A DNA stretch of 64,000 nt from Symbiodinium natans (GCA_905221605.1 CAJNDS010000183.1:1-64000); one strand, 5' to 3'; numbered from the stretch's first letter, positions 22,244 through 34,125 are shown. Notes: generated from the sequence alone by a model not told the origin. A program made the numbers and translations.

Positions 22244-22430
22244 GGGGCCTGGGTCTGAGGGTCTGAGGGTCTGAGGGTCTGAGGGTCTGAGGGTCTGAGG
22301 GTCTGAGGGTCTGAGGGTCTGAGGGTCTGAGGGTCTGAGGGTCTGAGGGTCTGAGGGTCTGAGGGTCGGAGGGTCGGAGGGTCGGAGGGTCGGAGGGTCG
22401 AGGAGAGGGTCTGAGGGAGGGTCTGAGGGA
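22244..22430. repeat. Period-8 satellite GGGTCTGA / GGGTCGGA
   Basis: About 14 copies of GGGTCTGA followed by about five of GGGTCGGA and a broken tail. One base longer than the telomere unit and sharing its G-run, so possibly derived from it. It produces spurious Pro/Ser/Leu-rich open frames. Confidence 0.93.
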
Positions 22431-22538
22431 CTCATTCATCCTTCGGGAGGGGAGATCGCAGGAGGTCGAGGGCGCCAAGCGTCAGAACTTGGTGCGCTTT
22501 TCGACAACATGTCTTCTTTTTCTGTTCTGTGGGCGGAA

Positions 22539-22683
22539 GATGGCCAGCGCCCAAACCCCGAACTACAGCCAAATGAACAAAGTAGGGAAAGAGGCCAAAA
22601 AACACAATTGCACCTGGTCGGCGAGAAGTGGCCGCGGGTCCGCCATGGCTCAGAGTCAGCAGACTTTGGCTGCTCTTCACGGT
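22539..22683 (+). CDS. Candidate first exon, divergent from the monooxygenase gene
   Basis: ATG in a favourable context (GGAAGATGGCC) begins MASAQTPNYSQMNKVGKEAK and stays open to a donor CACG|GTAATC. If real, it starts a plus-strand gene head-to-head with the monooxygenase gene about 0.5 kb away. The minus strand is also open, with a hydrophobic reading that could be a targeting peptide. Confidence 0.3.
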
Positions 22684-24060
22684 AATCCTCGAGCCGCGGC
22701 TCCGGTGATGGAGCGGAAATGTCAGGAAGACCCACGTAGCATGCTCTCGTTCTAGGTGTCAAGCTCCACTGGCATAGATACTTTCTGGGCCAAATGGCTC
22801 CGACTGCAGCCTGAGTCACTCCTTACCCTGCCAGACCTCTCCACTCATTGTTGCACCTATGACCCCCAGAATACCAAAGTACCCCTGTAAAAGTTGCAAT
22901 TTTTGCTGTTTCTTAGGAATTCCAGTGCCCAAAAAGTTAAATTATTCCCAAGGAGGACGTCCGTCGGACCGCTACGCACCCCTGGCCAATGCAGGCTAAA
23001 CAAACATAGCTGGCAGCAGCGCCCCACCCATTCCAATCCCCAACCCCACAACAGTCTCGATTCCGCAACCCGATGGCTACAGGGTAGTTAGGGTATACTG
23101 CCTGGTCCAGCGTCTGCGAAGATCGTCTACAATGTTCCACACCTACTCCCTGCCTTGGTCCGAACCTAGGGTTTAGGGTTGAGGGTTTAAGCCCTGACTT
23201 GCAAGCAGCTGTCTCTCCCAGTTGCACCTGCTCCATGGCTCCAAACCATCTTGCTTGACCTCTCGGAATCCTTCCTATACGAATATTGTTATGACTATCA
23301 TGATGATTCTGACTATTATTCTTCTTCTTAAACAGCTTCTTATAAAGAGGGCTGACAAGGAGAGCGTGTCGTCGATGGGCGCGCATGCACTGATGTAAGA
23401 AAAGAAGGTGGAAGTTGGCTTCGTGCACGGCGGCATAACAGAACTGTCAAAATTCCCCGGTCCAAGTTGAGGGTGAGCTGCCTTTGCAATGTTGCCCTAA
23501 ACCCTAAACCCTAAACCCTAAACCTTAAACCCTAAGCCCTAAACGTGCTATGCCTGGAGATCAGGATCGCCTTCTGCTTCTTGCCCTCACCGCGTGATTG
23601 CTGGAGCCGAAGAGGAGCCACGAGCTCTGCGGGTGCCGGCTTCCAGGCTCTCTGCCTGGTGCCGACTGCGCTTCAATGTAGGGGCCTGAAGAATAATTAG
23701 AATAGAGTCATTTTTTTTTTTTTTTTTGGGGGGGGGGGGGGGGGTTACTACAGTATACTTATAAAGGGATTATAAGGGAATACTATTGGCAAATATTCCG
23801 ACCCCCACAGTACCAAGCCTGCAGCCCTCAACCCCAAATGTAGCTTGTGGCACTTGTCGTGGACTGTGTTGGTGGCGCAACGCCCATTCGGCAGTGTAAG
23901 ACTAAGTCGTTCGCGGCACTTGACTTGACACTTCCTGATGTTGACGGGTACGCTGGCTCTGTCAGCATTCAGGTCCATTTATGCTGGACATGCTTGCGGT
24001 CGCCGTGACTAGATCTGCTGCAGCAAGTAGTGATGAAAAACCTGGCTGCCTGCTTGACTA

Positions 24061-24173
24061 CCCTAAGGGTCCATGTACCTATATAGTACATTCTCGGGCC
24101 CTAAAGCTACTGTATAGGAACCCCTTTTGAGGCCGAGTTAAATACCATATTAGGTACATGGAACCCTTAGGGC
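24061..24173. mobile_element. MITE family G copy
   Basis: CCCTAAGGGTCCATGTACCTA ... TAGGTACATGGAACCCTTAGGG. A related element is at 58528-58627. Confidence 0.78.
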
Positions 24174-26930
24174 TAGCTGCAACAAAGCATGGCGCCGCCC
24201 CCTGCGAGACCTTTTACCCGCGGAGTTGCACCTGAATTCGGTTGAGGGCGAGTTCTGGCAGGCTTTGCTCGCCCGGGCCATATAAAATGTGGCTAAGATG
24301 TGGCTTCTCAAAGGATCGAGGCGAACTGCCCGAAAATGCAAACTTCAGGGTCAATTCAGGGGGGCCTTGCACTCCCAAATATCCGATCACCCCCGAAGTG
24401 GTTGATGAGGCTGGCGAGAAACTGATCATGCAGTGCCTTGTCTCCTGCTCCTGCAGCATGCCACCATGCAGCCCAATGAAACACATGCAGTTTCATACAG
24501 GCGGACTAGCTACCAAACCGCGCGTAGAGAGTACTGAGTGCCGACATCTTGCAGCTTTCGTCTGGGACTCTTGGGTGTGTTGGAGGCACAATAGGCACAA
24601 TGCATGTTCGGTAATATAGGGCCTTCATTGTTCGGAATAAGGCTTTGGAGGACATTGTAGTCGTTTTAAAGGCGAAACCGCAAGGGCACACCATGAGTAG
24701 TTCTTCCGACCCCGACAGCACGGTATATTGTGAACTTTCGACATGCCCCTCAGTCATTCAGGTCTAAAACCCTAAACCCTAAACTCTAAACCCTAAACCC
24801 TAAACCCTGAACCCTAAACCCCAATCCTCTGACAAGCCAAGTTTGCTCTCGGGTAAACGAACAGCTGCAGCTGCTTCCGCGGCGAATCCTCTTAGACCCA
24901 ATAAGGGAAGACATGATCTATCCCCAAGGGACTACCTCGTCAAAGCTTTTCAGCGTATGAGGTCTGACGTGCCACTTCTTTAGCGGGAGGCAGTTGCAAC
25001 GAACAACGCCGGCAGACCTGCAGGTGGCAAACCCTGTTGGAGTGCACTTCATGAGCACTACAGCATACTTAAGTATACTTGGCTCTTGATCCAATGTGGG
25101 GCTACAAGCAACTAGCGTGCTGTTCCCCAAGCAGGGCCGAGGACCTTCGCAGCTGGGGCGTGCTCCTGTGTTAGGGTTTAGGGTCTATAGGGTATAGGGT
25201 TTAGGGTTTAGGGTTTAGGGTTTAGGGTTTAGGGCAGGTTGCGCATGCTGGTGTGCGACTGGCCCGCTGCCCAACGGTTTCGTCAGGCAGCCGAAATTTC
25301 GACGAGCTGCCCCTGAGCGGGCAACTAGATAGGAACATTAGGGTGAAAAAATTCAAGCATCAGCAAATGAGCCTTTGGGAGTCGTGCCCTACCTGCCTGC
25401 CTGATCCTACACAGCCAACTGCCTGCATCCACCGCCATCAATCCATGCTTCCCAAATGCTCGGAAGCATCGTTCGGTACAGGCAATTGTTGTGGAAAGCG
25501 GGGCACTGGCGTGTACCTCAAGAAACTAAAACCCACATAAAAGGACTCGTAGGGAGCCTACAGAAAAGTCGGTTTTGGGTTCTGGAGGTCTGTATCAGAG
25601 CCTTGCCTGTGGAGGAGCCATTTTCCTCAGGATGCCACTCTCAGCAACACGCCCCTCTCGCTGGCTTTCGTTTCTTGCTCCTGTGTTGGGTGCAGAGATG
25701 TACACGAAATCTCAGTGTGTAGGCTTAGGCTTTAGGGTTCAGCGGATGTACGGCAAAGAACGCTCGTGCTCGGCTTGTCTTGAAGTTCATTGTGTGCCTC
25801 CTGTACTAGAAGTAAAGCGAGATGAAGCCCACTGGGTCACCTCGTAGCAATCTGTCCCTAGACCCCATCACCCTCATCTTAAACTACCCCCTCCACCCCC
25901 CTCCACGCCCAAAGAATGAGTCATAATTGTTCATATCGTACTCTGTAGATCCGAGAGTCTGGAGCTCTCTCTCAAATAATGTACAGCAGAAGTTCGCAGT
26001 CTCGAGTGCCCCCTTCCCCGGGGCTCTTCTCTTTGGCCATGGCCCGAGGAGGGGCTTTTGGCGCCGGCAAGGTCTCCGCGCGACCTGCGTTTCGGTGTTC
26101 AGGGCTGCACTGAACTCTCCGAGCCCCTAAAGCTTCAAGCAAGACAAAGCAGCGCAAGCCCGCCGAAACTCAGCAGCTTTTTGTAGCAGGAGAGCCCCCG
26201 ACACTTTTGCGCAGTCACTTTAGCACCCTCTATTGTGCTGGTACACCTGCTGATTCGCCTTGAAGACACCCCTAGAGGGATCCGGTAGCCCCCTTAAGCC
26301 GTCCTAAATTCGCCTTGCCTCCGAGCCCAAACTCCCGCTAGACAACCTCCAACGGGCCCCGTAGAATGTCGGGCCACGAAGCGACGCACACCATTCAGAG
26401 GGGTACTCGGTACTTGGCGCCTTCAAGGCGCTGCCGCAAGAACTGCAACCTCAACTCTATGAACCCTATGAACCTACAAACCCTATGAAACCCTGTAAAC
26501 CCTATAAACCCTATAAAACCCTACGAAAACCCTGTAAACCCTATAAGCCATTGAAACCACAAACCCGCAAGCAGGCCGGCAGCCGCCTTCTGCTTTGCCA
26601 GGCGCCGGGGATGCTGCCTGGGAAGGCAGCGCTGATTCAGAGTTTAGGGTTTAGAGTTTAGGGTTTAGGGTTTGGGGGTTAGGGAGGATTCCGCTCTGCA
26701 ACCAAGATCTTTGGGATTAAGCGTGGAGGGAGTCCTTTAGCGGAGATGTCGGATCTTAAGGCGTTCTCAGGGTGGTTCCTAGGGCCTATGCGGTTGGCAG
26801 TAGAACCCGCTTGGGGTAAGGTATCAGTGTATAGGCTTCAGATTTCCCTGAATTCAGAAGGAGTGCAGCCGGAGGTTCTTCCCCGTGATTCTTAAGTTGC
26901 TTTCTAGAGACCCAGCATAGCTTTGCTCAG

Positions 26931-27874
26931 GTGGAAGAAGCTTGTGCAACGTGGTCCCTCATCTCTGCGTCGCCACGCCCTCAAAACCGACAAGCTCTTG
27001 CACCCAAAAGTGGAATCTGAACCCCAAACCCTAAACCCTAAACCCTAACCCTTAAACCCTTAACGGGTACCTCGGGTTGCCTTAGGTGCAGAACTGTAGA
27101 AACCGACTCTTGCACAAGGCCTTCTCCGGAGCTGGCGCCGAAACACCTCTGAGCAGGTCGCTTGGGATGGGCCTTTTTTCAAAGCAGAAGGCTGGTGAGG
27201 GTTTGGGGTTTAGGGTAAGTTTAGGGTTTTGGGGTTTAGGGTTAGGAGGGGGTTCGGATAGGTGTTTGGGACGACTGGTAGGAGTTCTGCAAGTTGGTAG
27301 CTCCCACAACCTCCTGACAGGCGTGCCCCTGGATATCAGAAGAGTGAAGTGAGGATCTCCTATCGGCCGGAGAATGGCTCTTGCAAACTGGCTCAGCTAG
27401 GGGTACGGGGTTTTGTTAAGGGCCTGAAATCCAGCCTAGGGGTTCGGGTTTTGGGGTTTGGGGTTTAGGGTTTAGGGTTTACGGTTTAGGGGGAGCATGT
27501 TTAATCCACTAATTAATCTACCTGCTTCAGAGCAACGGCAGGTCGTTACTTCACGTGCTGCCCTCCTGGCTCCTCCAAAGGCGCTGGCTTTGTCTAAGGG
27601 GAAAACCAGTGGGGGGGGAGCAGCTAGTGGGGCGTTTAGGGTTTAGGGTTTCGGGTTTAGGGTTTAGGGGCAGCCGGATCACTCGAACGGTACGGTAAAG
27701 GCGGACACGGCAACGCGAAGTTTGACGAAGCGCGGGCGGGGTTGTACAAAGGTCGGCGGCAAAGACGAAACACCCCCACAACTAACTGCTCCCCCCGTTG
27801 GCTTTGCCCTGACTCTCTCTGCAGCCTACTGCTCGCCAAAGAAGCATCATGCCCTCGCCCGACCGGCAGCCTAA
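26931..27874 (+). CDS. Unidentified spliced gene, five phase-consistent exons (3' part)
   Basis: Five plus-strand exons join without breaking frame: 26931-27009, 27086-27194, 27282-27348, 27531-27580 and 27674-27751, followed by a terminal exon 27825-27874 with TAA. Distinct peptides are KKLVQRGPSSLRRHALKTDK, LLHKAFSGAGAETPLSRSLG, VLQVGSSHNLLTGVPLDIRR, and ERYGKGGHGNAKFDEARAGL. Donors are GTGAGG (twice), GTGGAA, GTCGGC and one GC (AAAG|GCGCTG). Acceptors are good (TTGCTCAG, ACCTGCTTCAG, CTCTCTGCAG). The intron 27195-27281 is 87 nt and consists mainly of TTTAGGG-like units. No family recognised. The 5' end is unknown; a candidate upstream exon ends near 26642, where the donor is GTTTAGGG. Confidence 0.55.
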
Positions 27875-27999
27875 ACTCGCGACGTGCGCGCCGGCCTCGC
27901 CCAATCTCCCTTCCTTTGGACTGACTCTGCCCAAAGTAATCAAGTCATACTATGAAGCGGTATACGGTGTTGAAGGATATCCCGGAGCTAAGGGGTACC

Positions 28000-28108
28000 C
28001 AGAGGGTCCATTTGTAGTACTATTATGGAATTAGGTACCCAAAAACCATACTAAATTGGGTTTTGGGGTACCTAATTCCATAATGGTACTACAAATGGAC
28101 CCTCTGGG
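28000..28108. mobile_element. MITE family E, near-perfect palindrome
   Basis: CCCAGAGGGTCCATTTGTAGTAC ... GTACTACAAATGGACCCTCTGGGG with arms of almost 50 bp (through TATGGAATTAGGTACCC). Only about four differences are visible between arms, so recently active or conserved. Confidence 0.88.
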
Positions 28109-28466
28109 GTAGTATATCATGCCCTGGGTCCAAGGCCCAGTGGTGCTTCCGCCGTGGCTGCGGTTGGGCTTTGGCCGCCACCTTGCTGGGAGTGATTTCT
28201 AGGGGTGGGGTTTGGGGCAGCCCCTTAGGGGGTTTAGGATTCTGCTGTGAGGGCCACATTGCGACGGTTGGGTTGGGGAGGGGGGGGAGGAGGAGAGTGT
28301 GGGGAGGGGGCTGAACGTTCGACTCTTGTTGTTTGTGTGGGCTACGGGATACGGCGCGGGTTGCAGGGCGCCTGGGATCTGGCTCCCTGGTTGGCGCCTG
28401 CCATCGAGCCCGACGACGTCTGTCAGGGTCTGGGAGTTCATAACCTCGGAAGTGCCTGGACCTAAA

Positions 28467-28612
28467 CTACTTGGAGGCCCATGGTACTTATTGCCCAATG
28501 ACAACTGTACTTCTAACCCACTTATAAGCCCCTTTCAGTGCCCCAATATGGCTTTAATTACAGTTAGAGGTACAGATATATTTGGCTAACAAGTACCATG
28601 AACCTCCAAGTA
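28467..28612. mobile_element. MITE family B copy
   Basis: CTACTTGGAGGCCCATGGTAC ... GTACCATGAACCTCCAAGTA, 146 bp. Confidence 0.85.
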
Positions 28613-28661
28613 TCCCGACACCTCGTCACTCATCGCAAAGCCCTGCTCCCCAGGCACAATC

Positions 28662-28746
28662 CCTAAACCCTAAACCCTAAACCCTAAACCCTAAACCCTA
28701 AACCCTAAACCCTAAACCCTAAACCCTAAACCCTAAACCCTAAACC
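28662..28746. repeat. Interstitial telomere-like array, CCCTAAA
   Basis: Twelve perfect CCCTAAA units. A TTTAGGG array of opposite orientation follows only 90 bp later (28836-28947). Confidence 0.95.
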
Positions 28747-28835
28747 CACTGGCTCCAAGCTGCTGTGGCTTGCTGTCGCGTAGGCTGCAGGATCTGAGTC
28801 GGATGATACAGGGGCCTTAATAGTTAGGATAGGGT

Positions 28836-28947
28836 TTCGGGGGTTTAGGGTTTAGGGTTTAGGGTTTAGGGTTTAGGGTTTAGGGTTTAGGGTTTAGGGT
28901 TTAGGGTTTAGGGTTTAGGGTTTAGGGTTTAGGGTTTAGGGTTTAGG
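28836..28947. repeat. Interstitial telomere-like array, TTTAGGG
   Basis: Fifteen perfect TTTAGGG units. With the preceding array it forms a large inverted pair separated by about 90 bp. Confidence 0.95.
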
Positions 28948-30067
28948 GGGATAATTCTAAAGGGGCCATAAGGGAATACGATCAGTTCTTGTTCCGACCC
29001 CTGTTTTGATCAGGCTAGGGGGACTCGGGTGGGAGGTCAAAGGGTTCGTCTAAGCGCGGTGAGTGCTCGCAAGTGAAATTCTCACGTTATGTAGTGTGCA
29101 CCGTACAAAGAAAGGAAAGCGTTCTTCCTGCTACAAACGAGTAGGGGGTACCGTGCACCACTGGGCCTTACAGCAAAGCCTCCGGTAAGGAGGATGCTCG
29201 TTGCGGGCCTGCTACGAAGGAGCCCGTTGGAGGTGGCAGCGAAAAGCCTGGGACAGGCAAAAGGAAAGGCTTGCACTCGGCGGCACTTATTCAGAGTGGT
29301 GCTCTAAGTGGGGGTTTCGGATTTCGGTTTAGGACTTGGGCTTCAGTTTGCTGAGGCTTTAGGGGGCGGGGGGTGGGAGGCTCTCTAGACGGCCCGTCAG
29401 GCAACTCCGAGCTTCGACTTTAGCTTTGCTTCCAGTTTTTAGAGTTTAGAGTTTAGAGTTCAGGCTCCAGGGTTTGGGTTGCCAAGGTCAAAATTCAAGC
29501 TTGGGGCTGCCCGAACAACCCCAAACCCCGAGAACGGGGGCCGCATCGTACCCCAAAATCCTGCAACCTTTCCTACGTCCTACGCGACTTTGTTCGTGCC
29601 GGGGGGTGGGGGCGCGAGCAACGTATGTGTATATATAAATATATACACATATGAACCATTTATATACATATGAACCATTCAACAACTCGACCCCAACACT
29701 GCCCTAGGCTCTAAACAAGCCCAGAACTCCTAAATCCCCAACCCTATGAGGCCTTCACCCCATACACCCTCTAAGGCATGTAAGCCGCAAACCCAATGTG
29801 CCCCACAACTCAAGCTCCTCTAAACCCAAATTGGAAGGCCTATACACCCTACAAGCACTACAAGCCCGACTATAAACCCTCTGAGCCCCTACAACCCTAA
29901 ACCCCACAATCCTAAACCCTAAACCCTAAACCCTAAACCCTAAACCCTAAACCTCACAAACCTCGTAAAAACCCCGGCCTCCGAAGTTGAAGCTCCCACC
30001 CAGTAGACTTGGTCCTTCGCTTTCTGAACTGGGCTGAGGGCTTAGGTAGGTTTAGGGCTTAGGTAGG

Positions 30068-30475
30068 TTTAGGGTTTAGGGTTCTAGGGTTCTAGGGTTC
30101 TAGGGTTCTAGGGTTCTAGGGTTCTAGGGTTCTAGGGTTCTAGGGTTCTAGGGTTCTAGGGTTAGAGGGTTATAGGGTTTAGGCTTAGAGGGTTAGAGAT
30201 AGAGGGTTAGAGGGTTAGAGGGTTAGAGGGTTAGAGGGTTGGAGGGTTAGAGGGTTAGAGGGTTAGAGGGTTAGAGGGTTAGAGGGTTAGAGGGTTAGAG
30301 GGTTAGAGGGTTAGAGGGTTGGAGGGTTGGAGGGTTAGAGGGTTAGAGGGTTAGAGGGTTAGAGGGTTAGAGGGTAGAGGGTTAGAGGGTTAGAGGGTTA
30401 TAGGGTTTCTGGGGTTCTGGGGTTCTAGGGTTCTAGGGTTCTAGGGCTCTAGGGTTGTGGGGTTATAGGGTTCAG
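30068..30475. repeat. Period-8 satellites GGGTTCTA then GGGTTAGA
   Basis: About 11 GGGTTCTA units, then about 25 GGGTTAGA units, returning to GGGTTCTA at the end. Another telomere-unit derivative of length 8, larger than the one at 22.2 kb. Confidence 0.93.
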
Positions 30476-30629
30476 GGTTACGGAGAGCGCTCAGTCCTTT
30501 CGTGTCGAGTGAATCATGAGGTAAACGTAGCGTGGATTGAGAGACGAATCTTGTCAGCTGGCGCCTTGATTGGGAAGCTATTCTTTTACCAATCGTCCTG
30601 GAGGACCAAAGGGAAGGTCTTAACATCAC
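30441..30629 (-). CDS. Candidate exon with targeting-peptide-like composition
   Basis: Minus frame contains LRPSLWSSRTIGKRIASQSR RQLTRF, rich in Arg and Ser and without acidic residues, as in mitochondrial presequences. A pyrimidine-rich CTTTTTTTCAG precedes it, and CTC|CGTAAC lies near its end. The plus strand is also open. Confidence 0.25.
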   Translation of the reverse strand: MMLRPSLWSSRTIGKRIASQSRRQLTRFVSQSTLRLPHDSLDTKGLSALRNPEPYNPTTLEP

Positions 30630-31354
30630 GAAATCTGCATCTGAAAAAAAGCAACTAGCGCGTGAAGATATGAGTTGTATGAACCCACTTGAAGAACAAG
30701 CAACAGTAGGAAAGGAGTGAACAAGACAAAGAGAAAAAGCCCAGTCTAACAGCAGAAAAAGGCGCGCCGCGCAAACTTGCCCCTGTTCCTGTAAAACGAG
30801 ATGTAGAGGCTCTTTGTTGTTTTATTGGGGTGCAGCTCCCGAACCCCTACCCCTAAACCTAAACCCTAAACCCGAAACCCGGAACCCTAAACCCTAAACC
30901 AGTGCACAAGAGCTCCTGAAAAGCTCGGCAGCGGAGATGGCAGCGGCGGTGGCACCCTGAACAGGTCGACGGCTGGAAAGCTTTGGGCGACAGCAATCGA
31001 AGCGTCGAGTTTCGAGCCATGAGACTGAGTCCTAAGCCCTAAACCCTAAACCCCAAACCCTAAACCTAAACCCTAAACCGTTCAACTGATGCTTCCTCCA
31101 CAATCGACCCCTTAAGTGCCCAAAACGTGGAAGTGAGAGAGTGTGATCTCCAAGACGCGGGTTTTAGAACCTGGGGAGGGTCCGAGGCTTTAAGAAGATC
31201 TAGGGTTCGGGTTCAACCCTAAACCCTAATCCCATAGAGCTTAGGGCTCAGAGGGGGGATTTTGAAAGGTCGGCCTCGAGGAACTGAGCGTGGGTGCGCC
31301 AGGCGCGAAGGGCTCTGCCACGAAACTCCCAATGCTAGGGAATCCCAGCCTGGA

Positions 31355-31487
31355 TGGGTTTAGGGTTTAGGGTTTAGGGTTTAGGGTTTAGGGTTTAGGG
31401 TTTAGGGTTTAGGGTTTAGGGTTTAGGGTTTAGGGTTTAGGGTTTAGGGTTTAGGGTTAGGGTTTATAGGGTTTAGGGTTTAGGGTG
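31355..31487. repeat. Interstitial telomere-like array, TTTAGGG
   Basis: Near-perfect TTTAGGG run immediately before a MITE at 31507. Confidence 0.95.
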
Positions 31488-31506
31488 CTCAATCTTAAGG
31501 TCGTTG

Positions 31507-31610
31507 TTGGGATGTTCCCCCTTAGACTACAAAGTCCTTAGTAGGGACTATAGTACCCCCTAGTAGAATCCCTAGTAAGGACGGTTAGTATAAGGAGGAA
31601 CATCCCAACA
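31507..31610. mobile_element. MITE family A copy
   Basis: TTGGGATGTTCCCCCTTA ... AAGGAGGAACATCCCAA with well-paired arms. Confidence 0.85.
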
Positions 31611-32896
31611 TGAGCCCTTATATCGGGCTTTGGGGGTTGAGGGGTTTGGGATTTAGGTGCTACGGTTTAGGCTTCATGGGTACTCTTCAGTACGGTCACA
31701 AAAAAACCCCAAAAAGGAGGGGGCGGGGGGTATAACCACTTCAAACGCTAGTTACCCTTAAAACCTAACCTTACAAACCCTAAACCCTAAACCCAGTGAC
31801 AAGCGCCCATGATCCGACAAAGTAGACTCGACAAAGTAGACTCTCCTAGCCCTGAACCCATCGGGGCAGTTCTCAACATTGTGGCCGGGTGCATCTAGCA
31901 CGGCAGCTCACAAAATGCCCCCCCCCCACCCATTGTATGTGTATATATATATATATATTTAGAATCATAACAAATAATAATAACAATAAAAACAAACTAA
32001 TAATAATAATGATAATAATACTGACTAAACCACAAAAAGAACCTTAACTTAGAGAACTACCCAAACAGAAGGCTCCGCATTGCAGTTGGAAGCCCACATG
32101 AGAGCGGATGATCCTGGGGTCCTCGTCTCTGTTGCTCTCGCTTCGTTCCGACAAGGGCCTGAACACTGAACTTGGCCCCTATGGAGCCCCCTTCTAAACA
32201 TAGTCCTCAATCAGAATCCTCTTAAACCCCAAATAAAGGAAACATTTACTACACATCATCCTCTTAAACCCCAAAGAAGGGAAACTTTTCCTAGGACACA
32301 ATCCGCTTAAACCCCAAACAAGGGAAGACAATGAAAATCATCTTAAGTGCCTCTTACTATAACCCCAAATGAGGGAAAGTACGAAGACATTATCACAAGG
32401 GCCTCGTAAACCTAAACCCTTGACCCTAAACCCTAAAACCTGAACCCTAAACCCTAAACCCTAAACCCTAAACCCCAAACCCTAAACCCTAAACCCTAAA
32501 CCCTAAACCCTAAACCCAAAGCCGGATCTCTGGGGCGCAGGGCGGATTCATACCAGCACTTCCGCATCCGCCACATCCCGAGCTGTAAGCTCCACCTTTT
32601 TACTTCGGGCGTGGCTTCGCAGGGTTTAGGGTTCAGGGTTGAGGGCTTAGGGTTTAGGGTTTAGGGCTACTACGAAGAGGCCCTATACTTCTTGACGCCT
32701 CCAGAAGCCTTCCCTGAGATGTGTGTGTGTGTGTGTGTCAGTGTTAGTGTTACTACCACTTTCAGGGAATTTCTGCGTGGGTCTTCTTGCCTTTTAGCCC
32801 CCACTGGCCTGAAAGAGGGAAGGGGTTCTCCAGGCCATGTCTTGGGTCAGACTTCCACGGGCCCATGGTTTGAAGGGTCCGCACCGAGACAAGTGG

Positions 32897-32974
32897 GGTT
32901 TCCGAAATTAAAGGGTACCTTATTGGGATCCCGACTATCGATATTAGGGCCCCCCCGATTTTCGTTAACTCCCA
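32897..32974. mobile_element. MITE family D copy
   Basis: GGGGTTTCCGAAATTAAAGGG ... CCCGATTTTCGTTAACTCC. Confidence 0.72.
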
Positions 32975-33613
32975 AGTGGGCTTTGCTGCCACTCAGATAG
33001 AAAATTTGCATTAGCAAGAATGGGCAAATTCATTCCAAATCCAGGTTGTTTTCTCTGAAGGCCCGAAAGACGAGCGTCAGCAACCCAACTCCGCCCCAAC
33101 ATCATCCAAAACCGCACCGAAAAAAAGACAGTTGCGCCCACCAACAAACCTCAAAGTGCCACTTGGGCTTACAAATCTGACTGAAGGACAAGGCAAGCAA
33201 AACAATAAAAAGGCAAGAAAGAGCCCCGCTGCTCACGCTGTTCACTGGCCATGCACGTCTTGGGAAGTCGTTTAGCTCGGTTCATCCTTCCAAAAATAAA
33301 CGCGCAGACTCCATGCGCTGGAGGGTGTTGCAGATCTTGGAATGGACTCTTGAAACCGCTACATCTGCTAAATCCGCCAAATTCGGTTACCCTAAACCCT
33401 AAACCCTAAACCACAAACCCTAAACCCTAAACCCTAAACCCTAAACCCTGAGTCGCATACTGCTACTCAGGCAGGGGCATCTGGTGGGCGGTGGACCATA
33501 GGAAACCGTGCCACCTGGTCAGGACTTCAAGCGGGGGAATGGGGTTTTGAGGCCTTGTCGGAGCAGCCCAAACGACTACATTACTGCTGTATTCTATATT
33601 TTCTTATAATCAT

Positions 33614-33647
<34 letters not shown>

Positions 33648-34031
33648 CCCTATATGTCACTATATTATGCATTTGAGAGAGGTTCACAACAGGGTTTGGG
33701 ACGACCCAGAAGAACTGCCCACCTGAGTAGGTGTCACCTTTGTTGAGAAGACCCGAGTACCTGCGCTGCTTGGCTGGCTATGAGGCAAAAACTTGGAACA
33801 GCGATTCAGCTTCCAGCCGGCATGCGCTTGTGATTTCATGACGGCGACAGTTCCGGTATGCACACCGGGCACTTTACTTGGACCCCGGAATGGAACCAAA
33901 GGCAGAGCCGAGAATGTCTGGATTGAGGCCTGAGAAAAGATCTTTGCAATCGGATTCTCTAGAGTATCGCCTGGCCATGATTCCTGCCGGTCATGTTTCG
34001 TTCTGATTGACACGACACAGGCGCGGCTACA

Positions 34032-34125
34032 TCAACCATAGGCGCACGAGTAGCCGTTGCCGTTCGCGTAGCCGTTTGCGCAAGCGTAGCCGTTGCGACT
34101 GGTGCCGTTGCTACCCGCGAAGCTG
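34032..34125 (-). CDS. Candidate terminal exon rich in Asn-Gly-Tyr
   Basis: Minus frame reads NGYACANGYANGNGY followed by SCAYG and TGA, a low-complexity NGY repeat; acceptor ACGGCAG. The plus strand of the same DNA is an Arg/Ser repeat. The underlying DNA repeat (CGTAGCCGTTG-like) can explain either. Confidence 0.3.

Larger units (their letters stand above)
22029..26930. other. Strand-change region, mostly unassigned
   Basis: Contains the period-8 satellite at 22.24-22.40 kb, MITE-like repeats (22.16-22.23, 22.89-22.97, 23.70-23.82, 24.06-24.17 kb) and small telomere-like arrays (23.50-23.54, 24.76-24.82, 25.18-25.24 kb). The stretches 23.0-23.5, 24.2-24.7, 24.85-25.15 and 25.25-26.15 kb are open in several frames on both strands, and I cannot decide what they encode. 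I see nothing clear in 26.15-26.55 kb except CCCTATAAA-type degenerate repeats. Confidence 0.45.

Noticed and set aside
22230-22478. Minus frames with repeated PSDPQTLR peptides
   Set aside because: Direct translation of the period-8 satellite; no flanking splice sites or homology.
30068-30475. CRISPR-like array
   Set aside because: Units are contiguous 8-mers with no spacers; it is a simple satellite, and the genome is eukaryotic.
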